64,000 nucleotides of DNA from Azospirillaceae bacterium (GTDB lineage: Bacteria > Pseudomonadota > Alphaproteobacteria > Azospirillales > Azospirillaceae), in the NCBI GenBank assembly GCA_031291675.1, contig JARLIO010000034.1, positions 248,001-312,000 of the forward strand. Reading direction: 5' to 3'. A model generated the notes under the pieces. It saw nothing but the letters and a program-made list of their open reading frames with translations, ran no database searches and was not told the DNA's origin. Shown piece after piece: positions 44,912 through 53,542 of this stretch (the stretch's first letter is position 1; each line of letters opens with the position of its first letter). The position numbers were made by a program, and so were the translations under genes.

Positions 44912-46477
44912 ATGCTGAGCTTCTATCGTCGCACCCTGACTGTCCGCGTTGTTGCCCCGATCGCCCTGCTGCTGACAATCGTCGCGCTTGCCGCGGCTCT
45001 GGCATTGACGATGGTCAATACCGCCGCGGCACGCAAGGCCCTGTCCGAGCGTGCCCGCATGATGGCGACCGTGCTGTCGGGCGGTGCCGCCGAAGCCCTG
45101 TGGAACATGGACAGCCCAACCGCGGTGGCCCTGCTGGCCTCGCTCGCCGGCGACCCCGACTATCGCGGCAGCCGGTTGGTCGGCAGCGACGGCAAGATTT
45201 TCGCCAGCAACGGGACCATCGTCGATGATGCGCCCGACGTCATCCGCGCCAGCGTGCCCGTCACCTGGACGTCCGGCGGAAAATCGAGCGAGGTCGGGCA
45301 CCTTGATGTCCATCTCACCGCCGCCCGCAGTTACCAGCAAATCCGGCGCGAGACACTGACGATCGCCGGGATCGGCGGGATGTCTCTGATTGTGGTGTGC
45401 GGTGTTCTGCTGGCGATCATTCGCACGGTGGTGCGCCCGATCGCGACCATGACGGGGGTCATGACCCGGCTCGCCGATGGCAGCACCGAAGTCGAGATTC
45501 CCGCCTTGAACCGCCGCGACGAGGTCGGACAGATGGCCCGCGCGGTCAGTACCTTCAAGGACAACGCGATCGAGAAGATCCGGCTTGAGGCCGAACAGAT
45601 CCAACTGCGCGACCAGGCCGAACAGGAGCGCCGCCAGACCCTGGCCGCCGTGGCCGGCCGTTTCGATACCAATATCGGCAGCGTGATCGGCGATGTCGAT
45701 AAGACCGCCCATCAGATGGCAGAATCGGCGACGCAGATGGCCGACAGCGCGACCGACAACCTTCGTTTGAGCGGCGACGCAACTCACGCCGCCGATCAGG
45801 TCAGCGCCAACATGCAGACCGTCGCCACGGCTCTGGAGGAGCTGGCGGCATCGATCCGCGAGATTTCCAGTCAGGCCCAGAGTTCCAACCAGGTCGCCGA
45901 TACCGCCGCCCGACGCGCCGGCGACACCGTCGACAAGATGTCGCGCCTGGTCGAAGACGCCAACCGCGTTGGCGACGTCGTGACGCTGATTTCGGACATC
46001 GCCAGTCAGACCAATCTTCTGGCGCTGAATGCGACGATCGAGGCCGCCCGCGCCGGTGAGGCCGGCAAGGGCTTCGCCGTGGTCGCCGGCGAAGTCAAGA
46101 ACCTGGCCAATCAGACTGCAAAGGCGACCGACGAAATTGCGGCGCTGATCGCAGCCATTCAATCCTCGACCGGAACCGCGGCCGGCGAAATCAACGACAT
46201 CGCCCGGGTGATCGGGACCATCAGCGAGATCAGCGCCTCGATCGCCGCGGCCGTCGAACAACAGAACGCCGCGACCGCGGAAATCAGTCGCGCCGTTCAC
46301 GAGGCCGCAATGGGAACCGAGCGGCTGCGCGAGGATGTCCGCACCGTGGCTGTTTCGGCGGAACGGAACGGCGGGGCGACCGGCGCGCTGATCGAAGCCA
46401 TCCACAGCCTGGGCACACGGTTCGACAGTCTCAAGGCCGAAATCGATCGCTTCGTTTCGACGATGGATGCGGCATAG
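44912..46477 (+). CDS. Methyl-accepting chemotaxis protein
   Basis: A 521-residue chemoreceptor: a membrane helix at about 12-35, a small periplasmic domain of about 110 residues (too short for a standard double Cache; a single PAS-like fold with [18 protein letters not shown]), a second helix at about 148-170, a HAMP domain (about 172-225), and a signalling coiled coil with the invariant hairpin tip [20 protein letters not shown]. It relays a signal to CheA/CheW. No che genes lie nearby. The next gene, a GGDEF-EAL protein with a similar N-terminal layout, follows after 55 bases and is likely co-transcribed. Confidence 0.94.
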   Translation: MLSFYRRTLTVRVVAPIALLLTIVALAAALALTMVNTAAARKALSERARMMATVLSGGAAEALWNMDSPTAVALLASLAGDPDYRGSRLVGSDGKIFASNGTIVDDAPDVIRASVPVTWTSGGKSSEVGHLDVHLTAARSYQQIRRETLTIAGIGGMSLIVVCGVLLAIIRTVVRPIATMTGVMTRLADGSTEVEIPALNRRDEVGQMARAVSTFKDNAIEKIRLEAEQIQLRDQAEQERRQTLAAVAGRFDTNIGSVIGDVDKTAHQMAESATQMADSATDNLRLSGDATHAADQVSANMQTVATALEELAASIREISSQAQSSNQVADTAARRAGDTVDKMSRLVEDANRVGDVVTLISDIASQTNLLALNATIEAARAGEAGKGFAVVAGEVKNLANQTAKATDEIAALIAAIQSSTGTAAGEINDIARVIGTISEISASIAAAVEQQNAATAEISRAVHEAAMGTERLREDVRTVAVSAERNGGATGALIEAIHSLGTRFDSLKAEIDRFVSTMDAA

Positions 46478-46532
46478 TGTTCGGTTGTGAAGCACGAAAC
46501 AGGCGTCGCGCCAAAAGACGGGGGCTTGCGCC

Positions 46533-48554
46533 GTGCCACAGCGGTTGTTGAAAAGCCTGACGGTCAAGCAGGCGGTGTTGGCGGTCGTCACGGCGTTCCT
46601 GATCGGCCTGGTATTGACAATGGTCGAGCTGGGTTGGACCGGATGGCGGGAACGCGAAAAGGTCCTCGGCCAGACTCGCGAGATCTTCACGATGGCCCAA
46701 GGACCGGCGACGGCGGCAGCCTGGGATCTTGATCAGGATCTGGGGGCACAAGTCCTGCTTGGCATCCTGGCCATCGACGCCGTGCGCGACGCCACGATTG
46801 AGACCGAACAAGGGGCCGTCATCGCCCAACGACACCGCGACCGGCCCCAGAGGGGTCCCTTCGCCCAATGGATCGGTGATTTCCTGTTTGCGGATATTGT
46901 CAGCGCGGAACGACCGCTTTCGATCGCCGTCGCCGGTGGCAACCGTCGCGATGTCGGCCGCCTGCGTATGACGCTTGATGCCGGGATCCTGGCCGGTGAT
47001 TTTCTGGCCTTCAGCGCAACGCAATTGCTGGGTGGCGTCGCGCGCCAGTTGCTTCTGGGTTTGGCTCTGGTGCTGGTGTTTCATCGCTTTCTGACCCGCC
47101 CGCTGATCCAGATCGGCCGTGCCGTGACCCGGATCGACCCGGAGCAACCCCTTGACAACCCGGTGCCGGTGCCGCGGGGCCACGATGATGACGAGCTGGG
47201 ATATGTGGTCCGGCGCTTCAATCAGACCCTGGCCCGACTCGATCGCGAACAGCAGGAGCTGCGCCAGTTGGCGACGCGCTGCAGCCTGACCGGGCTGGCG
47301 AATCGGACATTGCTGATCGACCGCCTGACCCATGCGATCAACCAGGCGCGGCAGGATGGCCGGCCGCTGGCGGTGTTGTTCCTTGATCTTGACCGGTTCA
47401 AGCATGTCAATGACAGCCTGGGTCACGAGGCCGGGGACAATCTGCTGCGCATGGTCGGCGCCCGCCTGCTCGACAGCGTGCCGCCCACCGACACCGTCGG
47501 CCGGCTGGGCGGTGATGAATTCCTGCTGGTCTGCGAGCGGATCCGCGAACCCAGTGATGCCGCCTCGATTGCGGAACGGATCCTGAAACGTCTGGGCAAG
47601 CCGATGTTCATCGGCGACAACATGATCCACGTCAGTACCAGTATTGGCATCGCCTTGTTTCCCTCCGACGGGACCGACGCCCAGAGCCTGATGCGCATGG
47701 CCGACGTCGCCATGTATGCCGCGAAATCCGCCGGAACCGGACGGTTCGTGTTCTATCGGCGCGACATGACCGAGCGTGCCATGGTCCGGCTGCGGACCGA
47801 AGCCAGCCTGCGCGAGGCGTCGGATCGCGGGGAATTCGAATTGTTCTTCCAGCCCAAGGTTGCCGCCAAGACCGGCGAGCTGATGGGGTTCGAAGCCCTG
47901 ATCCGCTGGCGCCTCGCCGGCCGGCTGATCCCGCCGATGGATTTCATCCCGATCGCCGAGGATACCGGGCTGATCAACAGCATCGGCGACTGGGTGATCG
48001 ACGCCGCCTGCCAGACCATCGCCCGCTGGCAGGCCAAGGCGAGCGCGCTGCCGCTCGCGGTCAATGTCTCGGCCCAGCAACTGACCGATACCGGTTTCCC
48101 GGGCCGGGTCGCCGCTGCGCTGCAGCGCCATCGCATCGACCCGGCCTTGCTGGAACTGGAAATCACCGAGACCGTCCTGATGCAGGACGTCCTCAGCAAT
48201 ATGGCCGTTCTGGAAAAGTTGCGGGCGATCGGGACACGGATCGCGATCGATGATTTCGGGACCGGCTACTCGTCACTATCCTATCTGCGTCGTCTGCCGA
48301 TTGACGTCCTGAAGATCGACCAGAGCTTCGTCGCCGACCTGCCGAATGAACCGGCGATCGCCGCCACGGTGATCATGCTGGCGCAGCGGATGGATCTGAA
48401 AACCGTCGCCGAAGGCGTGGAAACCGTGGAGCAGCGCAATTGGCTGGCCGAGGCCGGCTGCGACCTGCTGCAAGGCTATCTGATCGCGCGCCCCATGCCG
48501 TTGGCCGAAGCCGAACAACTGCTGCGCACCCGCCGCGTGCGTGGCGCCGCCTGA
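46533..48554 (+). CDS. Membrane GGDEF-EAL protein
   Basis: A 673-residue protein: two membrane helices (about 13-33 and 168-188) flanking a small periplasmic domain with AAAWDLDQDLGAQVLLGILA, then HAMP, a GGDEF domain with intact RLGGDEFLLV, and an EAL domain with GFEALIRW, the ELEITE strand, IDDFGTGYSSLSYL and the final QGYLIARPMP. Both sites keep catalytic residues, so it could make or degrade c-di-GMP. The periplasmic domain resembles that of the preceding chemoreceptor ([12 protein letters not shown] vs WDLDQDLGAQVLL), suggesting a shared type of signal. GTG start. Confidence 0.94.
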   Translation: MPQRLLKSLTVKQAVLAVVTAFLIGLVLTMVELGWTGWREREKVLGQTREIFTMAQGPATAAAWDLDQDLGAQVLLGILAIDAVRDATIETEQGAVIAQRHRDRPQRGPFAQWIGDFLFADIVSAERPLSIAVAGGNRRDVGRLRMTLDAGILAGDFLAFSATQLLGGVARQLLLGLALVLVFHRFLTRPLIQIGRAVTRIDPEQPLDNPVPVPRGHDDDELGYVVRRFNQTLARLDREQQELRQLATRCSLTGLANRTLLIDRLTHAINQARQDGRPLAVLFLDLDRFKHVNDSLGHEAGDNLLRMVGARLLDSVPPTDTVGRLGGDEFLLVCERIREPSDAASIAERILKRLGKPMFIGDNMIHVSTSIGIALFPSDGTDAQSLMRMADVAMYAAKSAGTGRFVFYRRDMTERAMVRLRTEASLREASDRGEFELFFQPKVAAKTGELMGFEALIRWRLAGRLIPPMDFIPIAEDTGLINSIGDWVIDAACQTIARWQAKASALPLAVNVSAQQLTDTGFPGRVAAALQRHRIDPALLELEITETVLMQDVLSNMAVLEKLRAIGTRIAIDDFGTGYSSLSYLRRLPIDVLKIDQSFVADLPNEPAIAATVIMLAQRMDLKTVAEGVETVEQRNWLAEAGCDLLQGYLIARPMPLAEAEQLLRTRRVRGAA

Positions 48555-48570
48555 CGTTCTGCGCCAGCCG

Positions 48571-48714
48571 CGGGCGCCGTTCTTGCAGCGGTTCTCATTC
48601 TGGCGACGAAGCGTCGGGCTTTCGCCCAAACCCAACGGGGGCCATGCCCCAGACCCCTTTGTTTCTGTCAAAATAGAGGGCCGACAGCAAAAATGAGAAC
48701 GGGCGCCGTTCTTG
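48571..48714. repeat. Dispersed palindromic repeat, copy B, flanked by 15-bp direct repeats
   Basis: The 81-base core (48595-48675) matches 23341-23421. Here it is enclosed by a 9-bp inverted repeat GTTCTCATT (48591-48599) / AATGAGAAC (48692-48700) and by a 15-bp direct repeat CGGGCGCCGTTCTTG at 48571-48585 and 48700-48714. The direct repeats look like a target duplication or a recombination scar. Confidence 0.8.
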
Positions 48715-48771
48715 ACAGGTTGGCTCGATAAAATGTAATGTAAGTTACGTTCTGGATTCAGGATTGCAACC

Positions 48772-50313
48772 ATGGCTGGTAGCACATTCCATCGAGCACG
48801 ACCTCGCGGCGAAATGCGGCGGGCGCAAATCCTGCAAGCCGCGACCGAGGTCTTCCTCGAAAACGGCTTCGGCGGCGCGACGATCGACCTTGTCGTCACG
48901 CGGGCCGGCGCCTCTAAGTCCTCAATCTACAGCTTTTTTGGGGACAAGGAAGGTCTGTTCGCGGCGATCATTGAGGATTGCTCCCGGCGTCTCATGGAAG
49001 CGTTCCTGACGATCGACGTCACCGGCGTCGGGATCCCGAATGCCCTGACCCAAATCGCGCGGCGCTATCTCGAAATCACGCTTGCCCCTGATGTCATGGG
49101 CATCTTTCGCCTGATCCTGGCCGAAGGCATCCGCTTTCCGGCGCACGCCCGGACTTTCTTTCGCCTCGGGCCCGATCGCAATTGCGCCCATCTCGCCGGG
49201 ATCCTCCGGACCTGGCAGCGGCGCGGCCTGATCACGGTCGACGATCCGGAAATCACGGCGGCCCAGTTCCTGGGTGCGGTCGCTGGCGAACTCCATCTCC
49301 GCGCCGTGGCCGGCGTGCCACCGGCCGACCTTGCAACAGCAATCGATGACAACATTCAAAATGCTGTCCGGATCTTCGGCAACGCCATCCGACAGCCGCG
49401 CGCGCCGCCATCACCCACCGGCGTCACACCCGGGCAGAGACACGCTGAAGCGGAGGATACCATGCTGACAAACTGGAAAAGCATCGCGGTCTTTCTCGAC
49501 GACACCCCACAGGGTGAGAAGGTCGGTGAGTATGCGGCCCGCCTTGCCCGGCGTTGCGAGGCGCACCTGGTCGGGATCCACGCCATCGCCGGTTTTCCGG
49601 GGGAACAGCCCAGCGACGGTTTCGCCCGCGGCCAGCAGGCGGTCGGCGCCGTCGTCGCCCGGCGCCGTGCTGCCGAAGAGAAGACGGCCCTCGCTGTCGG
49701 CCGCCGTTTCGCCGCGCTGTCCCACGATAACGATATCAGCACCGAGTTCCGTGTGATCTGGAGCGGACGTGCCGATCGTGATGATCTGCTGACCTCGCTG
49801 CGCTGCGATCTGGTGGTTCTCGGCCATCCCACCCCGCCGGGATTGCCCAAGAACTGGTCCGCCGACCAGTTGCTGATCGCGAGCGGCGTCCCCGTCCTGA
49901 TCATTCCCGAGGTCTGGAATGCCGGCACGGTCGGAACCCGGGCGCTTGTCGCCTGGAACGCCAGCCGTGAATCGCGGCGCGCCATCGTCGACGCTTTGCC
50001 GTTGCTGCGAACCGCACAGGCCGTCACGGTCCTGATCGTCGACCCGGACAAGAGGCCGGGAATCTTCGGCGAGAATCCCGGCGCCGACATCGCACTCTAT
50101 TTGGCACACCACGATGTCCAGGCCCAGGTTCAGCAGACAACCGCGAACGGCTACCCGATCGCCGATACCATCCTTGCCCAGGTCGCCGCGCAGAACAGCG
50201 ATCTTCTGGTCATCGGTGCCTACAGCCATTCGCGATCGAGCGAGATCATCTTCGGCGGTGTCACCCGGTCGCTGCTGGCCCACGCCCCGGTACCAATCCT
50301 GCTGTCGCGTTAG
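48772..50313 (+). CDS. TetR regulator fused to a tandem universal stress protein
   Basis: One open frame of 513 residues. Residues about 17-210 form a TetR/AcrR regulator (GATIDLVVTRAGASKSSIYS helix-turn-helix, then a helical ligand domain). Residues about 231-513 form two UspA domains: SIAVFLDDTPQGEK ... SGVPVLIIPE and ALVAWNASRESRRA ... APVPILLSR. The second half begins at an internal ATG (49462) with GGAGG five bases before it, so a free UspA protein may also be made. In other genomes the two halves are separate genes. An inverted-repeat block after the stop may be the terminator. Confidence 0.85.
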   Translation: MAGSTFHRARPRGEMRRAQILQAATEVFLENGFGGATIDLVVTRAGASKSSIYSFFGDKEGLFAAIIEDCSRRLMEAFLTIDVTGVGIPNALTQIARRYLEITLAPDVMGIFRLILAEGIRFPAHARTFFRLGPDRNCAHLAGILRTWQRRGLITVDDPEITAAQFLGAVAGELHLRAVAGVPPADLATAIDDNIQNAVRIFGNAIRQPRAPPSPTGVTPGQRHAEAEDTMLTNWKSIAVFLDDTPQGEKVGEYAARLARRCEAHLVGIHAIAGFPGEQPSDGFARGQQAVGAVVARRRAAEEKTALAVGRRFAALSHDNDISTEFRVIWSGRADRDDLLTSLRCDLVVLGHPTPPGLPKNWSADQLLIASGVPVLIIPEVWNAGTVGTRALVAWNASRESRRAIVDALPLLRTAQAVTVLIVDPDKRPGIFGENPGADIALYLAHHDVQAQVQQTTANGYPIADTILAQVAAQNSDLLVIGAYSHSRSSEIIFGGVTRSLLAHAPVPILLSR

Positions 50314-50470
50314 AGCATTTTCCGACCAAGTGGGTTCCGGTTGGGCGTAGAAAATGCGACAAAATAAAGATCTAGAGCTGCTTCCGATCCAACGTGATCG
50401 GAAGCAGCTCTAGGCGTTTTCCGGCCCGTTGGACTCCCACCGGGCGTCGAAAATGCGCCGAAACGAAGAT
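50312..50470. repeat. Two tandem copies of a dispersed repeat with a long hairpin
   Basis: The first unit begins AGAGCATTTTCCGACCAAGT (matching the inverted copy at 25034-25086). A diverged second unit starts at about 50412 (GCGTTTTCC), offset 99 bases. Between them is a perfect 18-bp stem: CTAGAGCTGCTTCCGATC (50372-50389) with its complement at 50396-50413 and a 6-base loop. It follows the TetR-USP stop directly and could also act as a terminator. Confidence 0.85.
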
Positions 50471-50534
50471 CGAGAGCTGTTTTTCGACCCGAATTGACCG
50501 GAAACGGCTCTCCTCTTCCGGTTGACCGCGCCGC

Positions 50535-51257
50535 TCAAACCACCGCCGGCTTGGCAAAGACCCACATGGCAATCATCGGCTGCCCGCGATACCTGGTCCA
50601 GGACGGTTCGAGGGTTGCGAGGTCGGATGTGCCGAAAACCGTCGCCTCGGACACAATTTCCAGACCGGCCGAAGCGCCCGCCGCGGCGATCGCCGCCGCA
50701 CTGTGAGCATGGCTTTCCAGCCAGACATCCGCGCCCGTTTCCGGATCCGGGAAATGCGCCCGTGATCCCCTGGCAATCCGATCCGGATGGATTTCCGACA
50801 GAAAAAACAGGCCCCCGGGCCGCAATAACGCGGCCAGACGCCCCAAGGCCACGGTCGGATCGGCAAGATGTTCCAGAACCAGGCTCATCACCACCATGTC
50901 GAAGGACACCGCCATCAGGGCGTCATCGGTCATGAAATCCGCCAGCACGAAGGTGACACGATGCGCCAGATCCGATCGGTCCAGGCGCTGCCGCGCCTGT
51001 GCCATCATACCCGGCGACAGATCAATCGCCGTGATGGTGTGACCCGCCCGCGCCAGCTTGACCGTATGACGGCCGGTGCCACAGCCGATTTCCAGAACCC
51101 GCCGCGGCGACAAATTTGCCCACAGTCCGGGGAAATGCCGTTCGTCGACGGTGACCGTCGAATTCAGATGCCGATCATAAAAGCCGGACCAACGGTCATA
51201 GCCCTCACGATTGACCTCACCGGTGGTCGGAACCGACCGGGTCTCGATATCAGCCAT
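50535..51257 (-). CDS. Class I SAM-dependent methyltransferase
   Basis: A 240-residue methyltransferase: motif I VLEIGCGTGRHTVKLA, motif II region ITAIDLSPGMMAQAR, motif III region SFDMVVMSLVLEHLADP, then LLRPGGLFFLSEIHP. This is the UbiE/COQ5-like subfamily; the methyl acceptor is unknown. The ATG at 51257 with CAGGGAG seven bases upstream is used; the open frame extends to 51509. It stands alone between the repeat block and pbpC. Confidence 0.88.
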   Translation of the reverse strand: MADIETRSVPTTGEVNREGYDRWSGFYDRHLNSTVTVDERHFPGLWANLSPRRVLEIGCGTGRHTVKLARAGHTITAIDLSPGMMAQARQRLDRSDLAHRVTFVLADFMTDDALMAVSFDMVVMSLVLEHLADPTVALGRLAALLRPGGLFFLSEIHPDRIARGSRAHFPDPETGADVWLESHAHSAAAIAAAGASAGLEIVSEATVFGTSDLATLEPSWTRYRGQPMIAMWVFAKPAVV

Positions 51258-51421
51258 GTTTGCTCCCTGAGCCACGCCACAAGGACCCGAAAAGGAGCGT
51301 GAATTATCGTGCCCCGGCCGGGGCAGCCCGCAGCGCCACTGCACCGCGATCCTAACGCCTTCCAAGCCGACCGCACAGGCGGATTCGACCATCGGCATCG
51401 AGCCGCCGAGCCGCCCGGTTC

Positions 51422-53542
51422 TCACCGCACCTCGACCTCGGCGGCATCGCTGCGGCCATCGGCATCGATCACCGTGACCCGGATCGGGCCGGCGTGCGCC
51501 GGCTGCCATTCGGCATCGCGCTCCCGCGACGGCGCGCCCACCGGACGGCCATCAACGAGGAACGACAGCGGCCGGCGACCGCCGGTCGCCTGGATCGCCA
51601 GGGCATCCCAGCCCCCATCAGGATGCGACAGCTCGATGACAGAACCCCGCACCGGAAAGGTCAGTTGCAATCGATTGGGATCAGGCAACCGAATCGGTCC
51701 CTGCGGCCGTGCCGGTGCCAGATGGGCCAGCAGCACGGGCACCGGCGGCGGCGGTAGCGGCGGTGCCACCGGCGATTCCCCGGGCAACAAATCAAACACC
51801 TGATACACGATCGGCGCGGCTTGGCTCAGCCCCATCCGATCCGGGCTCGGGGTCCCGTCGGGTCGGCCCACCCAGACCCCGACCGTGAAACGCGGGGTCA
51901 CCCCCACCGCCCAGGCATCGCGGAAACCGAAGCTGGTGCCGGTTTTCAGCGCCACCGCCACGCGCCCGGCCCGGATCACCGAGGGCATCATCCCCGGCGG
52001 CGCCGACGCGCCGCGCAGGATATCCAGCAGCTGGGCCGCGCTTTCCGCGCTGAACAGCGGCACCGAGGCGGCCGGCGGCGCCGCGACCCGATCGCGCAAA
52101 GCCATGACCTTGCCACCCCGGGCCAGAGCTGAATAGAGCGTCGTCACGTCGCGCAGCGTCACGCCAACGCCTCCCAGCGCGATCGGCAGGCCGGGGGCGT
52201 CGTCGCCACGCGGCAGGCGCAACCGGACCCCGACGCGGGCCAGGGCATCAACGAAGTGAAGCGGCCCGAGATGGTCGAGGATCTCGACCGCAGGGATATT
52301 GAGCGATCGTTGCAGGGCCTCTGCGGCCGTCACCGGACCGTGGAACGCCTTGTCGAAATTCCGGGGAGCGTAGTCGCCGAATCGCGTGGAGACGTCATCA
52401 ATCACGGTGTCGGGATGCACGATGTGCTCGTCGAAGCCAAGACCATAGATAAACGGCTTCAACGTCGACCCGGGTGATCGCGGCGCGTTGACCATGTCGA
52501 TCCAACCCAGGCGCTGCGCGGCGCCGTAATCGGGTGCGCCGAGATGCGCCAGCACCGTGGCGTCGTGATTATCGACGACGAGGATCGCCATGCCGGCACC
52601 GTCGAGCAGGGTCGGCAGCAGCCGCCGCGCCAACCCTTCGACGGCACGCTGCAAGTCACCGTCCAGCGTGGTTTGAATCACTGACAGGCCCGGGGCGGCA
52701 CGACGGACGGCCGCGGTCAGATGGGGTGCGAGCCCCGGAAAGGGTTGGCGCCCCGTCGGAACCGCTTCGCCGCGGGCCTGCGCCGCACGCGCGGGATCGA
52801 GAAGGCCCGCAGCCACAGCGCGCGCCAGCACCGCGTCCCGGGCCCGGGTCACCGCCAGCGGATCGCGATCCGGACGCAATCGCGAGGGCTGGCGGGGCAG
52901 CGCCACCAGCAGCGCCGCCTCGGCCACGGTCAGGTCGGCGGGTGCCTTGCCGAACCAGGACCGGGACGCCGCCTCGATCCCCTGCAACGTGCCACCGAAC
53001 GGCGCCAGGGTCAGATACATGTCCAGGATCTGGCGCTTGTCGAAATGCCATTCCAACTGCAACGCCCGGGCGACCTGGCGCCCCTTGCCCAACAGCGATC
53101 GGGGCCGCGGTTCCAGCAAATGGGCCACCTGCATCGTCAGGGTCGACGCGCCCGACACCACGCGCCCGGCGGCCAGATCCTGACCCAGGGCCCGCAGCAC
53201 AGCGAGCGGATCGACACCCGGATGGGCATAAAACCGGCGATCCTCGTAGGCCAACAACAGATCAAGATAGATCGACGCCACCTGGGCCCGATCGCCGGGC
53301 AGACGCCAAGCACCATCGCGGGTCGGAAAGACCCGGAGCGGCTGCCCCTTGCGATCGGTCACCACCACCGACAGGTCGTTCAGCCGCTCCATCGGCAGGG
53401 GAAACGTCCGATCCAGCCCCGACGCGAGAACCAGACCCGCGGCGGCGGCCACAACCGCCCCCGATGCCAGCCGGGTCCACCGCGACCGCCGGCGCCACCA
53501 GGCAACGACGCGGCTGGCGGAACCGCGCTCACCCCTGATCAC
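51422..53542 (-). CDS. pbpC: Penicillin-binding protein 1C
   Basis: A 706-residue PBP1C: a cytoplasmic basic tail, a membrane helix (about 26-43), glycosyltransferase with catalytic Glu100 (AYEDRRFYAHPG), GASTLTMQVAHLLEP, transpeptidase with Ser359 (GSTLKPF), a second motif SLNIPA and KTGTS, and the C-terminal BiPBP_C domain (about 620-706) specific to PBP1C. Its start overlaps the stop of the alpha-2-macroglobulin gene by four bases. The pbpC-yfhM pairing is well known; the macroglobulin may trap proteases while PBP1C repairs the wall. Confidence 0.94.
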   Translation of the reverse strand: MIRGERGSASRVVAWWRRRSRWTRLASGAVVAAAAGLVLASGLDRTFPLPMERLNDLSVVVTDRKGQPLRVFPTRDGAWRLPGDRAQVASIYLDLLLAYEDRRFYAHPGVDPLAVLRALGQDLAAGRVVSGASTLTMQVAHLLEPRPRSLLGKGRQVARALQLEWHFDKRQILDMYLTLAPFGGTLQGIEAASRSWFGKAPADLTVAEAALLVALPRQPSRLRPDRDPLAVTRARDAVLARAVAAGLLDPARAAQARGEAVPTGRQPFPGLAPHLTAAVRRAAPGLSVIQTTLDGDLQRAVEGLARRLLPTLLDGAGMAILVVDNHDATVLAHLGAPDYGAAQRLGWIDMVNAPRSPGSTLKPFIYGLGFDEHIVHPDTVIDDVSTRFGDYAPRNFDKAFHGPVTAAEALQRSLNIPAVEILDHLGPLHFVDALARVGVRLRLPRGDDAPGLPIALGGVGVTLRDVTTLYSALARGGKVMALRDRVAAPPAASVPLFSAESAAQLLDILRGASAPPGMMPSVIRAGRVAVALKTGTSFGFRDAWAVGVTPRFTVGVWVGRPDGTPSPDRMGLSQAAPIVYQVFDLLPGESPVAPPLPPPPVPVLLAHLAPARPQGPIRLPDPNRLQLTFPVRGSVIELSHPDGGWDALAIQATGGRRPLSFLVDGRPVGAPSRERDAEWQPAHAGPIRVTVIDADGRSDAAEVEVR

